Below are positions 1 to 7,386 of a DNA stretch of 20,750 bases, piece after piece. The notes beneath the pieces were generated by a model that did no database searches, was not told the DNA's origin, and worked only from the letters and a program-made list of their open reading frames with translations. The stretch spans positions 1 to 20,750 of the forward strand of contig SKYZ01000154.1 of assembly GCA_007127625.1 (NCBI GenBank), in the 5' to 3' direction. This DNA is from Aquisalimonas sp. GTDB lineage: Bacteria; Pseudomonadota; Gammaproteobacteria; Nitrococcales; Aquisalimonadaceae. The first letter of the stretch is position 1, and every line of letters starts with the position of its first letter. Position numbers and translations under genes: made by a program.

Positions 1-465
1 CAGGTCCAGGGCATCGCCACCGCCGCCGGCTGCCAGCTCGTCGCCACCGCCGACCTGGCCGTGGCCGGCCGCTCGGCGCGCTTCGCCACCTCGGGCATCA
101 ACCTGGGCCTGTTCTGCAGCACCCCGGCGGTGGCGGTCAGCCGCGTGGTGCCCCGCAAGAACGCCCTGGAAATGCTGTTCACCGGCGATTTCGTCGAGGC
201 TGACGAGGCCGCCCGCATCGGGCTCGTCAATCGCGTTGTGGACGACGATCAACTCGTGGCCACCACCACGGAAATGGCCGAGAAGATTGCGGCCAAGCCG
301 CCGGAGGCCATCCAGGCCGGCAAGGCGCTGTTCTACCGGCAAAGCGGCAAGGACCTGGCCGCCGCCTACGACGACGCCTCCGAAACCATGGCCTGCAACA
401 TGGACACGGACGCGGCGCGGGAAGGCGTGGATGCATTCCTGGAGAAGCGCAAGCCGCGGTGGTGA
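1..465 (+). CDS. Enoyl-CoA hydratase/isomerase (crotonase) family protein, ECHDC3-like, 3' part
   Basis: The 5' end lies outside the window and the frame is open from base 1. The visible 154 residues start with QVQGIATAAGCQLVA, the crotonase segment with the second oxyanion-hole glycine (residues 4-12 of the fragment), followed by a GLFCSTPAVAVSR stretch. That stretch resembles the ECHDC3 branch of the superfamily. In classical hydratases the second catalytic glutamate falls here; in this protein the region reads CSTPAVAVSR, so ordinary hydratase activity is doubtful. The C-terminus EGVDAFLEKRKPRW is the usual crotonase ending. It converges with a second crotonase gene. The family assignment is firm. 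The substrate is unknown, and the ECHDC3 comparison rests on remembered motif similarity. Confidence 0.9.
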   Translation, partial: QVQGIATAAGCQLVATADLAVAGRSARFATSGINLGLFCSTPAVAVSRVVPRKNALEMLFTGDFVEADEAARIGLVNRVVDDDQLVATTTEMAEKIAAKPPEAIQAGKALFYRQSGKDLAAAYDDASETMACNMDTDAAREGVDAFLEKRKPRW

Positions 466-489
466 GAACATCATATGCGTCGCTTCCGC

Positions 490-527
490 GGCAACCGGGC
501 CGATTGGCGCGTTGACTCGCGGTTGCC
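490..527. repeat. Inverted repeat with 8-bp arms between convergent genes
   Basis: Arms GGCAACCG (490-497) and CGGTTGCC (520-527) are exact reverse complements around a 22-base loop. The repeat lies on the far side of the stronger terminator at 530-577, just downstream of the first crotonase stop. It could act as a weak terminator for the plus-strand gene. There is no T-tract after the 3' arm on the plus strand, so the role is uncertain. Confidence 0.4.
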
Positions 528-529
528 CC

Positions 530-577
530 AAAAACTGGCCCCTGTAACCTGCATCAAGATGCACCTTACAGGGGCCA
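530..577 (-). terminator. Intrinsic terminator of the minus-strand aminotransferase-crotonase unit
   Basis: The 12-base arms 536-547 (TGGCCCCTGTAA) and 566-577 are perfect reverse complements. A 2x2 CC/CC internal loop follows, then an inner 6-bp stem TGCATC/GATGCA. Read on the minus strand the hairpin is followed directly by G and five T's (530-534), the signature of a Rho-independent terminator. It lies 50 bases past the stop of the minus-strand crotonase. On the plus strand the same stem could also slow read-through from the first gene. Confidence 0.85.
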
Positions 578-584
578 CACGTCG

Positions 585-607
585 TCGCGACTGACGTCGC
601 TCCCACA
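585..607. repeat. REP-type palindromic element
   Basis: On the minus strand this reads TGTGGGAGCGACGTCAGTCGCGA. It has the common gammaproteobacterial REP form: a GTGGGAGCG head, a short stem (GCGAC 587-591 with GTCGC 596-600, loop TGAC) and a CGCGA tail. It sits between the terminator and the stop codon of the minus-strand crotonase, a typical REP location. I see only one copy in the window. Confidence 0.7.
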
Positions 608-626
608 GAAGGGGATGGCGGAAGCG

Positions 627-1406
627 TCAACTGAAGCGGCTGAAGTCCGGCTGGCGCTTTTCGAAGAAGGCGGTGACGGCCTCCTGGTGCTCTTCGGAGA
701 CCAGACCGGCGGCGAATGCCTCTGTTTCCTTCGCCACCGCCTCACGCATCCGCTCCAGGTGGAACGCGCTGTTGATCAGGCCCTTGGTGGCGCGCAACGC
801 CTGGGGTGGCAGGGCCGCCAGTTTCTGCGCCGTGGCCATGGCCTGCTCGTCGAGTTCCGCGTCGTTGCAGCTCATGGAGACGATGCCAAGCTCCCGCGCA
901 CGCTCACGATCAAAGGGCTCGCCCAGAAGCAGCGTGTGGCTCGCCTTGGTGCGCCCCGACAGCATGGGCAGGACATAGCTGCAGGCAAATTCGGGAGTCA
1001 GACCCAGGCGCACGAACGGCAGCGAGAAGCTCGCCGTCTCGCTTGCCGCAACCACGTCACAGTGCAACAGCATGGTGGTGCCGATGCCCACGGCGTGGCC
1101 GCGCACCGCCGCCACCACCGGTTTGGGGAAATCCAGCATGTCGTCGATGAGCTTCATGGCCGGAGCCTTCTCGCCACTGGCCACCCGCTTCTTCCCCTGC
1201 TCACCGAAGTCCTGGAGATCATTGCCGGCGGTGAAGTGTTCGCCCGACGCCTGCAACAACACCACCCGAACGTTCCCGTCCTCGCGAGCCTCGTTCATGG
1301 TGGCACGCAGGGTGTCGTACATCTCGCCGGTGAGGGCATTGCGCTTGTCGGGACGACCCAAAGTGACGACGAGCACGCCGTCACGACGTTCAGTGCGAAT
1401 ACTCAT
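627..1406 (-). CDS. Enoyl-CoA hydratase/isomerase family protein, ECI2-like active site
   Basis: A 259-residue crotonase, complete and of normal family length. The oxyanion hole is visible as HFTAGNDL (about residues 57-64) and GHAVGIGTT (103-111). A glutamate sits in LGLTPEFACSYVLP (E139). That context, PE followed by xxSY and LP, resembles the single catalytic glutamate of delta3,delta2-enoyl-CoA isomerases of the ECI2/PECI type more than the two-glutamate hydratases, so isomerization of unsaturated acyl-CoA is plausible. Start ATG at 1406 has AAGG 8 bases upstream. The aminotransferase gene ends 78 bases upstream on the same strand, and the intrinsic terminator at 530-577 follows, so the two probably share a transcript. 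Family sure; exact reaction uncertain. Confidence 0.92.
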   Translation of the reverse strand: MSIRTERRDGVLVVTLGRPDKRNALTGEMYDTLRATMNEAREDGNVRVVLLQASGEHFTAGNDLQDFGEQGKKRVASGEKAPAMKLIDDMLDFPKPVVAAVRGHAVGIGTTMLLHCDVVAASETASFSLPFVRLGLTPEFACSYVLPMLSGRTKASHTLLLGEPFDRERARELGIVSMSCNDAELDEQAMATAQKLAALPPQALRATKGLINSAFHLERMREAVAKETEAFAAGLVSEEHQEAVTAFFEKRQPDFSRFS

Positions 1407-1484
1407 GATTCGACCTTATTCCTCGGGCAACGCCCTCGATGGACCGCAGGCATGCGGCCCGCCGAAGGCAGTGATGGATTGAAA

Positions 1485-2696
1485 TCAGAAGTCCTGCTTG
1501 GCCAGCCACGGCACAATGCGCTCGAAGGCTTCCTCGATCTTCTCCATGGAGGTGGAGTAGCTGATGCGCAGGGAATTGCTGCAGCTCTCGCCAAAGGCAT
1601 CGCCGGGGACGGTGCATACACCGGTTTCCTGCAGCATGCGCAGGCAGACCTGGTTGGCATTGGCGCCATGGGGAAGCGACGGAAAGATGTAGAACGCGCC
1701 CTGGGGCCAGTACCCCGTGAGATGGGGCGTCTCGCTGACCAATTGGACGATGCGGTCCCGCCGCTGGGCGTACTCCTGCACCATGTCGTCGACGCAGCTG
1801 CGATCGCCCTTGAGCGCGGCGATGCCGGCCCACTGGGCCGGCGTGTTGGCCACCGTGGTGGTGAACATGTGATAGCGGCGCAGCTTCTTGATGGCGCCCT
1901 GGCTGGAGATGATCCAGCCGATGCGCAGACCGGCCATGCTGTAGGTCTTGGAGAAGCTGCTGGCCACCATGACGTTATCCAGGTCCATGGCGTGGCGCAG
2001 GACGCTGGGATACTCCATGTCGTCCAGCAACAGGTGATCGTAGACCTCGTCACTGAACACATACACGCCGCGGTATGCCGCCTCCTGGCAGATGGCGTCG
2101 ATGGTCTCCGCGGGATACACCGTGCCAGTGGGGTTGCTTGGCGAGTTCAGCACGATGCCGTAGGTGCGCATGCCGATGTTGTCGATCACCTCCTGGGGAT
2201 CGAGCTGGTGACCGTGCTCGGCACGCGTGGGAATGTACTTCACCTCGCCGCCATTCATGCGGATCAACGGCGCGTAAAGCAGGAAGGTGGGGTCGGTGAC
2301 CAGAAACTGCCGGCCCGGCGCGGAGGTGGCCGTCAGCGCCAGGTACATGGCCTCGGTGCAGCCGGCAGTGATGAGGATATTGTCCTCGGTCAGGGTCCGG
2401 TTGTAGCGCCGGCTGTAGTACTCGGCCAGGGCGGTCAGCAGCTCCGGCAACCCGGCGTCCATGGTGTAACCGGTGTGACCTTCCTCCAGCGCCTCGATGT
2501 AGGCGTCCACGATGTGACGCGGCGTCGGGAAATTGGGCTGACCGATGGACAGGTGCACCACGTCCTCCATGGACGCGGCCAGATTGACCATCTTGCGGAT
2601 GCCCGCCACGGGGATCGCACGGAGCGCGGGTGCCCAGCTCGCATCCCGGACTTCGTCCAGGTCCTGCGCCTCGGTATCGGTGGGATTGACTGCCAT
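1485..2696 (-). CDS. Pyridoxal-phosphate-dependent class I/II aminotransferase
   Basis: 403 residues, the normal length for fold-type I aminotransferases of the aspartate aminotransferase superfamily. Visible landmarks are HLSIGQPNFPTP near 48-59, the NSPSNPTG loop (N188), the cofactor-ring aspartate in FSDEVYD (D216), the Schiff-base lysine in SSFSKTYSMAGLRIGW (K250) and the carboxylate-binding arginine in SLRISYS (R377). I chose ATG at 2696 because GGAGG (2701-2705) sits 4 bases upstream and the protein then begins at a normal distance from the first conserved block. An in-frame start at 2750 would add 18 residues without a ribosome site. The amino donor cannot be told from sequence. Downstream on the same strand is a crotonase, which hints at catabolism of an amino acid to an acyl-CoA. 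Confidence 0.93.
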   Translation of the reverse strand: MAVNPTDTEAQDLDEVRDASWAPALRAIPVAGIRKMVNLAASMEDVVHLSIGQPNFPTPRHIVDAYIEALEEGHTGYTMDAGLPELLTALAEYYSRRYNRTLTEDNILITAGCTEAMYLALTATSAPGRQFLVTDPTFLLYAPLIRMNGGEVKYIPTRAEHGHQLDPQEVIDNIGMRTYGIVLNSPSNPTGTVYPAETIDAICQEAAYRGVYVFSDEVYDHLLLDDMEYPSVLRHAMDLDNVMVASSFSKTYSMAGLRIGWIISSQGAIKKLRRYHMFTTTVANTPAQWAGIAALKGDRSCVDDMVQEYAQRRDRIVQLVSETPHLTGYWPQGAFYIFPSLPHGANANQVCLRMLQETGVCTVPGDAFGESCSNSLRISYSTSMEKIEEAFERIVPWLAKQDF

Positions 2697-2714
2697 GATG
2701 CCTCCGTGGATCGC

Positions 2715-2732
2715 CCGGTGCCCCGACACCGG
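2715..2732. promoter_or_regulatory. Short hairpin just upstream of the aminotransferase ribosome site
   Basis: CCGGTG (2715-2720) and CACCGG (2727-2732) are exact reverse complements with a 6-base loop. The hairpin lies 10 bases upstream of the Shine-Dalgarno of the minus-strand aminotransferase. It may be an operator or a leader hairpin. A chance palindrome in GC-rich DNA cannot be excluded. Confidence 0.3.
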
Positions 2733-2828
2733 TGGGAACTGCGGTAACAAGCGGAGCGTATGCCCCTGCGGAGCACCGGGTCAAGCACTCCTGGAAGCCC
2801 GGCGTGGCGGGCGCTGAGCGCTACCAGC

Positions 2829-2857
2829 TTGACGCTCCGGGGGCTGCTCTATACCGT
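2829..2857 (+). promoter_or_regulatory. Candidate sigma70 promoter for the 2-hydroxyacid dehydrogenase gene
   Basis: TTGACG (2829-2834) is a five-of-six -35 match. It is followed by TATACC at 15-base spacing (2850-2855) or TACCGT at 17 bases (2852-2857). Neither -10 choice is ideal. It lies about 90 bases upstream of the ATG in the 248-base divergent gap. Nothing else gene-like is visible in that gap. Confidence 0.4.
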
Positions 2858-2944
2858 CGAGGCAAAGGCGAAGCGCCCCGGGGCTGCCAGGCCCTACGCA
2901 CGCCACCCCGGATTGCCCTGCGCAAACCATCTTGGGAGTCCGAA

Positions 2945-3919
2945 ATGCAACAACCGGTCATCGCCGTCCTTACCGGGGAAGGAGAAGAACTGCCGCCCGG
3001 CCTGGACGCCATCTCCGATGCCGCCGATCTGCGGCTTGCCAACAGCCGCGAGAGCCTGGAACAGGCATTACCCGGGGCGGACATTCTGCTGGTGACGGAT
3101 TTCCGCACGGAGATGCTCGCCGAATGCTGGCACCTGGCGGACCGGTTGCAATGGGTCCACGCTACCAGTGCCGGCGTCGATGCCCTCATGTTCCCGGGTC
3201 TGCAGAACAGCGACATCCCCATCACCAATGCACGGGGCATCTTCGATCGACCCATTGCCGAGTTCGTACTCGGCCTGGTGCTGGCATTCGCCAAGGACCT
3301 GCCCGCCTCCGTGCGCTATCAGGATCAGCACGCCTGGCAGCACCGGGAGACGGAGACCATCCGCAACAAACGTGCGCTGATCATTGGTGCGGGGGCCATC
3401 GGACGCGAGATCGGCCGCATGCTGGCGGCGGCGGGCATGCAGGTGGACGCCGTGGCCCGCTCCGCCCGCCAGGATGACCGGGATTTCGGCCGCGTATACG
3501 CGCAGCACACGTTGCTGGAACATCTGCCGGAGGCGGATTTCGTGGTGGTGGCCGCCCCCCTCACCGATGCCACCCGGGGCCTGTTCGACCACGAAGCCTT
3601 CGCCGCCATGAAACCCGAGGCGCGTTTCATCAACATCGGCCGCGGCCCCATCGTGGATACCGAGGCGCTGGTGGAGGCGCTGGATAACGACGCCATCGCC
3701 GGCGCGGGCCTGGACGTCTTCGAAGAGGAGCCCCTGCCCGCAGGGCATCCCCTGTGGGACTTCCCCCAGGCCATCCTGTCGGCACACATGGCCGGCGACG
3801 TGGTGGGCTGGCAGGAAGCCCTGACCATGCAGTTCCTGGAGAACTTCCGGCGCTGGCAGGCGGGAGATGCACTGCACAACGTCGTCGACAAGCGTCGCGG
3901 CTATGTACCGCCCAACTGA
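2945..3919 (+). CDS. D-isomer-specific 2-hydroxyacid dehydrogenase (NAD-binding)
   Basis: 324 residues, typical of the family that reduces 2-keto acids or oxidises D-2-hydroxy acids with NAD(P)H. The nucleotide-binding glycines are in IIGAGAIGREIG (G148, G150, G153). The catalytic set is R233 in NIGRGPIVD, E262 in DVFEEEPLP and H281 in SAHMAG. The last motif is usually HTAG or HVAG; here it is HMAG. I chose ATG at 2945 because GGGAG (2934-2938) precedes it by 6 bases. The open frame extends back to 2732 but that part has no ribosome site or homologous look. The succinate-semialdehyde dehydrogenase gene follows on the same strand after 158 bases. The substrate is unassigned; glyoxylate/hydroxypyruvate reductase is one possibility. 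Confidence 0.93.
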   Translation: MQQPVIAVLTGEGEELPPGLDAISDAADLRLANSRESLEQALPGADILLVTDFRTEMLAECWHLADRLQWVHATSAGVDALMFPGLQNSDIPITNARGIFDRPIAEFVLGLVLAFAKDLPASVRYQDQHAWQHRETETIRNKRALIIGAGAIGREIGRMLAAAGMQVDAVARSARQDDRDFGRVYAQHTLLEHLPEADFVVVAAPLTDATRGLFDHEAFAAMKPEARFINIGRGPIVDTEALVEALDNDAIAGAGLDVFEEEPLPAGHPLWDFPQAILSAHMAGDVVGWQEALTMQFLENFRRWQAGDALHNVVDKRRGYVPPN

Positions 3920-4011
3920 GCCAGCGGTGCAGGGCGCGCCATTGCACCCGGGACCGCGCTGGACCTTACCGCTTATTCCATTCAACATAACCGGATTGCC
4001 GGCCGCTGCAG

Positions 4012-4036
4012 CATGTGCGCCAACCAGACGCACATG
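4012..4036. promoter_or_regulatory. Perfect 8-9-8 inverted repeat upstream of the gabD-like gene
   Basis: CATGTGCG (4012-4019) and CGCACATG (4029-4036) are exact reverse complements around 9 bases, giving a 25-base dyad. It sits 41 bases before the ATG. Its size and AT-containing arms fit a dimeric regulator site; it could equally form an mRNA hairpin. I could not see a convincing -35/-10 pair around it. Confidence 0.5.
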
Positions 4037-4077
4037 GCCAGTCGCCAACGGCCCGAACAACCACCGAGGGGAGTGTC

Positions 4078-5529
4078 ATGCTGGATTCGCCTTTGCTCAA
4101 GCACTGTCAGGGTTACATCAACGGCCAGTGGCTGGACGCTGACGGGGGGAAGACCCTGACCGTCTACAACCCCGTCGACGGCGACGCTCTGGCGCAGGTA
4201 CCAGGCATGGGCCCCGAGGAGACGACCCGTGCCATCGAGGCCGCACGCAACGCGCTGAAGTCGCCGGCGAGCCTGGCCCAACGGCGCGAGTGGCTGCAGA
4301 ACATCGTCAAGGCACTGGAAGCGAACCGCGAAGAGCTCGGCCTCATCCTGTGCATGGAGCATGGCAAACCCTGGAAGGAGGCCTCCGGCGAGGTGGACTA
4401 TGCAGCCGGATTCTTCCGCTACTGCGCCGACAACCTGGAGGCCCTTGCGCCCCGGCAGCTGGACGAAAAGCCGCGCAACTGCAGCTGGACGGTCCACTAC
4501 CGGCCCGCCGGCGTAGTGGCCCTGGTCACGCCGTGGAACTTCCCCATCGGCATGATCGCGAAGAAGCTGTCGGCGGCCATCGCGGCGGACTGCCCCAGCG
4601 TGATCAAGCCCTCGTCCAAGACACCGCTGACCATGGTGGCCCTGTTCACCCTGCTGGACGAAGCGCTGGACATGCCGCCGGGCAAGGTGAATCTGGTGAC
4701 CGGCTCCGCCGGGCCCATCGGCGACACCCTGTGCGACCATCCGGATGTCCGCGTGCTCAGCTTCACCGGTTCCACCGAGGTCGGCCGTGAACTCATCGAA
4801 CGCAGTGCGCCCCAGGTCAAGAAGCTCACCCTGGAACTCGGCGGCAACGCGCCCTACATCGTCTTCCAGGACGCCGACCTGGATGCCGCCGCCGATAACC
4901 TCATCGGCAACAAGTTCCGTGGCGGTGGCCAGACCTGCGTATGCGCCAACCGTGTCATGGTGCACGAGAGCGTGGCCGCGGATTTCGCCGAACGCGTCAA
5001 GGCCCGCGCGATCAAGCTGAAGGTGGGAGACGGCCTGGAGAGCGACACCGACATCGGGCCGCTGATTGACCGCAACGGCTTCGAGAAGGTGCGTCGTCAC
5101 CTCACCGACGCCATCGACAAGGGCGCTGAACTGGTCATGGGGGACGTCCCGCCATCGCTGGAGAACGACTGGGGCGGCTTCTTTCCGCCCACCATCGTGC
5201 TGGGCGTCACGCCGCAGATGGCCTGCTGGAAGGAGGAGACCTTCGGCCCGCTGGTGCCCATCGCCACCTTCAGTGATGACGACCAGGCCATCGACATGGC
5301 CAACCAGACGGAGTTCGGCCTGGCCTCGTACATCTTTACCGGCGACGACCAGCGCGCCCAGAAGGTGATTGCCGCTCTGGAATTCGCCCACGTCGGTTAC
5401 AACACCGGCTCCGGCCCGACCCCGGAGGCGCCCTTTGGCGGCATGAAGCAGTCCGGCTACGGCCGCGAGGGCGGCATCGAGGGGCTGTTCGAGTTCGTGG
5501 AACCGCAGACCGTCCCCCGCGGCGCCTGA
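4078..5529 (+). CDS. gabD: Succinate-semialdehyde dehydrogenase, NAD(P)-dependent
   Basis: 483 residues, almost the same length as E. coli GabD, and an aldehyde dehydrogenase throughout. Key sites are the oxyanion asparagine in TPWNFP (N154), the cofactor lysine in IKPSSKTPL (K177), the general base in LELGGNAP (E253) and the nucleophile in GQTCVCANR (C287). The two-cysteine GQTCVCANR form is characteristic of the SSADH branch, where the second cysteine can form a redox-sensitive disulfide. The reaction would be succinate semialdehyde to succinate, the second step of GABA use. ATG at 4078 is chosen because of the GAGGGGAG purine tract at 4066-4073. An upstream in-frame ATG at 4015 lies inside the inverted repeat. 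A strong hairpin follows the stop. A GabT-like gene lies about 1.9 kb away on the other strand. SSADH versus a close aldehyde dehydrogenase remains an inference. Confidence 0.88.
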   Translation: MLDSPLLKHCQGYINGQWLDADGGKTLTVYNPVDGDALAQVPGMGPEETTRAIEAARNALKSPASLAQRREWLQNIVKALEANREELGLILCMEHGKPWKEASGEVDYAAGFFRYCADNLEALAPRQLDEKPRNCSWTVHYRPAGVVALVTPWNFPIGMIAKKLSAAIAADCPSVIKPSSKTPLTMVALFTLLDEALDMPPGKVNLVTGSAGPIGDTLCDHPDVRVLSFTGSTEVGRELIERSAPQVKKLTLELGGNAPYIVFQDADLDAAADNLIGNKFRGGGQTCVCANRVMVHESVAADFAERVKARAIKLKVGDGLESDTDIGPLIDRNGFEKVRRHLTDAIDKGAELVMGDVPPSLENDWGGFFPPTIVLGVTPQMACWKEETFGPLVPIATFSDDDQAIDMANQTEFGLASYIFTGDDQRAQKVIAALEFAHVGYNTGSGPTPEAPFGGMKQSGYGREGGIEGLFEFVEPQTVPRGA

Positions 5530-5551
5530 ATCCGGGCCGCGAGGGCACAAC

Positions 5552-5583
5552 CACGACGCCCTGCGCCACGGCAGGGCGTCGTG
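5552..5583. terminator. Bidirectional hairpin between gabD and the AEC carrier gene
   Basis: A perfect 13-bp stem (5552-5564 with 5571-5583) closes a 6-base loop. It lies 22 bases after the gabD stop and 13 bases after the end of the convergent carrier gene. Neither side has a real T-tract; on the minus strand GGTTGTG follows. It is probably a shared terminator, perhaps Rho-assisted. Confidence 0.7.
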
Positions 5584-5596
5584 CGTTCAGGGGCAG

Positions 5597-6529
5597 TCAG
5601 GACAGAAGCAGGTGCAGCACCAGGGACACGGTGGCGACGGCGAAGACGGTGGACACCAGGATCACCGACGAGGCGCCGGAGACATTCACCTGGTACCGCT
5701 GCGCCAGCACGTAGACGTTGGCCGCCACCGGCAGGGACGCCATGATGATCAGCGCCGCCTGGCCCACCGGCGGGACACCCAGCATGACTGTTGCGCCCCA
5801 GACCAGCAGCGGGTGGGCCACCAGCTTCAGCAGCACCAGCAGGCCGGTCTCCACCGCCTGCTCCCCGAGCGGCTGACGCGCAAGCGTCGCGCCCAGGGCG
5901 AACAGGGCCGCGGGACCGGCGGCATTCCCCAGCAATTCCAGATAGGCGAACACCGGTTCCGGCAACGGCACCGTGGCCACGCTCACCGCCACACCGAGCA
6001 CCGAGGCCACGATGAGCGGGTTGCGCACCACCCCCAGAGTCGCCGTACGAACGGCACGACCCAGACTGCCCCGGCCACCGCGATCCACCTCGATAATGGC
6101 CGTGGCCACGCCGATCAGGATGGCCGTATCCACGACAATCACCACCGCCGCCGCAGGTGTCGCTTCCGTACCCAGCGCTGCAATCACCAGCGGCAGGCCC
6201 ACGAACCCGACGTTGGCGAAGGACGCCGCAAGAGCCTGGATGGCGCGTTTGCCTGCGCCGCCGCCGAAAACCAGACCGGCAAGCCAGTAGGTCAGGCCGA
6301 ACAGCATCAGCCCCGGAAGCAGCCAGGCCAGGAACAGGGCGGGATCTCTCAGGTCCTCCACCGGCGCATCGGCAATACTGCTGAACAGTAACGCCGGCAG
6401 CGCGAAGAAGAACACGAAGGTGTTGAGCCCGGAGATGGTCTCGCCGGGCATCAGGCGCGTCCGCCCCGCCAGCATGCCCGTGAAGATCAGGGCAAAGAAC
6501 GGCAGGGCGATGGTCAGGACGGCGTTCAC
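5597..6529 (-). CDS. AEC (auxin efflux carrier) family transporter
   Basis: 310 residues of highly hydrophobic sequence with about ten predicted membrane spans, the normal size and plan for AEC carriers. Recognisable features are an N-terminal span ending in FTGMLAGRTRLMP, the NTFVFFFALPALLF span, the FANVGFVGLPL segment, NPLIVASVLGVAVS at the start of the second half, and LPVAANVYVLAQRY near the C-terminus. It would act in the inner membrane. Bacterial members export or exchange small anionic metabolites such as malate or malonate; the substrate here is not shown. The start at 6529 is GTG with no clear Shine-Dalgarno; a nearby ATG at 6534 is out of frame and meets a stop at once. It lies downstream of the pmtA-like gene, separated by a GC-rich hairpin. 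Confidence 0.92.
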   Translation of the reverse strand: MNAVLTIALPFFALIFTGMLAGRTRLMPGETISGLNTFVFFFALPALLFSSIADAPVEDLRDPALFLAWLLPGLMLFGLTYWLAGLVFGGGAGKRAIQALAASFANVGFVGLPLVIAALGTEATPAAAVVIVVDTAILIGVATAIIEVDRGGRGSLGRAVRTATLGVVRNPLIVASVLGVAVSVATVPLPEPVFAYLELLGNAAGPAALFALGATLARQPLGEQAVETGLLVLLKLVAHPLLVWGATVMLGVPPVGQAALIIMASLPVAANVYVLAQRYQVNVSGASSVILVSTVFAVATVSLVLHLLLS

Positions 6530-6556
6530 GGCATGGCTCGCACTGCACGTTGAGAC

Positions 6557-6583
6557 GCCGGCCCGCTACGCTCCGGGGCCGGC
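6557..6583. terminator. GC-rich hairpin after the methyltransferase gene
   Basis: GCCGGCCC (6557-6564) pairs exactly with GGGCCGGC (6576-6583) over an 11-base loop, 20 bases past the pmtA-like stop on the minus strand. No T-tract follows, so termination would be partial or Rho-assisted. Some read-through into the AEC carrier gene is plausible because that gene has no visible promoter of its own. Confidence 0.45.
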
Positions 6584-6602
6584 CGGAAGCGAGTGATCTG
6601 CC

Positions 6603-7277
6603 CTACTTGCTGGCAACCGCCCGCGGCGCGTCGGTCTCGACGGTCTCCGTCGCCTCCCCGCCATTACGGTAGTGCACCAGCTTCCAGTAGCCGAACAGGT
6701 TGGCCTTGCGCACCGACAGGCGCTCGAATCCGTCGTGATCGGGCAACGTGTCCAGATCCATGTCCGGACGGAAGCCCACCAGCTTCGACAGGGGCCGCAG
6801 GCCCTTCTCCAGCCCGCGCAGCACTGGATTGCGCGATGCAAAGTGATTGACGATGAGGATGTCTCCCCCCGGCTTGCACACGCGCCGCATTTCGCTGATC
6901 AGACGGTCCGGATGCGGAACCACCGAGGCCACGTACATGCAGGCGATGCTGTCGAAGCTGTCATCCGGGAACTCCAGGTTCTCGGCATCCATGACCAGCA
7001 GATCCTCCACCTGGTGACCATCGCACTCCGCCGTCACCCGCTCCCGGGCCTTGTCCAGCATCTCAGGCGAGATGTCGATGCCCACCACGCGAGTTCGCGG
7101 ATCATAGGCCGGCAACGACAGCCCCGTGCCGACGCCCACCTCCAGAATGCGTTGGCCGGGCTTCTGGTTGAGCACCTCGATGGCGAATTTCCGCCCCTGG
7201 GCAAAGACCGGACCGAAAACGCGATCATAGTGATTGGCGTACCGGCGATAGGCATTGCGAATGGATGGTAGATCCAT
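6603..7277 (-). CDS. pmtA: Class I SAM methyltransferase, PmtA-like phosphatidylethanolamine N-methyltransferase
   Basis: 224 residues. The SAM-binding motif I is ILEVGVGTGLSLP (44-56), followed by the acidic residue of GIDISPEML (D67/D69) and VMDAENLEFPDDSFD (95-109). The order YRRYANHYDRVFG...GRKFAIEVLN at the N-terminus and MDAE.LEFPDDSFD resembles the soluble Rhodobacter-type PmtA enzymes, which methylate phosphatidylethanolamine towards phosphatidylcholine at the membrane surface. No membrane span is present, as expected for that type. The start ATG at 7277 has only a distant AAGGGG tract about 11 bases upstream. It has its own good promoter about 110-140 bases upstream and a stem-loop in the leader. 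The phospholipid substrate is inferred from motif similarity; a UbiE-like or other methyltransferase is the alternative. Confidence 0.8.
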   Translation of the reverse strand: MDLPSIRNAYRRYANHYDRVFGPVFAQGRKFAIEVLNQKPGQRILEVGVGTGLSLPAYDPRTRVVGIDISPEMLDKARERVTAECDGHQVEDLLVMDAENLEFPDDSFDSIACMYVASVVPHPDRLISEMRRVCKPGGDILIVNHFASRNPVLRGLEKGLRPLSKLVGFRPDMDLDTLPDHDGFERLSVRKANLFGYWKLVHYRNGGEATETVETDAPRAVASK

Positions 7278-7338
7278 GGATCGTGATACCCCTTGTGAAA
7301 CCTGCGGCGTCGTGCCCGGCCGCCCCTGTTCAGGAGTT

Positions 7339-7377
7339 GCAGGGCAGGTCCCGGATTCCTCGCGCGAACTGCCCTGC
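7339..7377 (-). promoter_or_regulatory. Stem-loop in the 5' leader of the pmtA-like gene
   Basis: GCAGGGCAG (7339-7347) and CTGCCCTGC (7369-7377) are perfect 9-bp complements around a 21-base loop. With a promoter -10 at 7387-7392, transcription would start close to 7379, so this stem would form the very 5' end of the roughly 100-base leader. No T-tract follows. It could stabilise the mRNA, be a regulator site, or attenuate transcription; sequence alone does not decide. Confidence 0.5.
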
Positions 7378-7386
7378 GTCTCTCAA

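Noticed and set aside
615..2747. Open frame of 710 codons on the plus strand across the crotonase and aminotransferase genes
   Set aside because: It lies wholly antisense to two genes with full family motifs, has no recognisable domain and is His/Arg/Gly-rich. It is a by-product of GC-rich third positions.
2697..2750. Earlier in-frame start for the aminotransferase
   Set aside because: The internal ATG at 2696 has a GGAGG site directly upstream, and the extra 18 residues have no support.
3982..5550. Open frame of 522 codons on the minus strand over gabD
   Set aside because: Antisense shadow of a clear aldehyde dehydrogenase, with no ribosome site or known motif.
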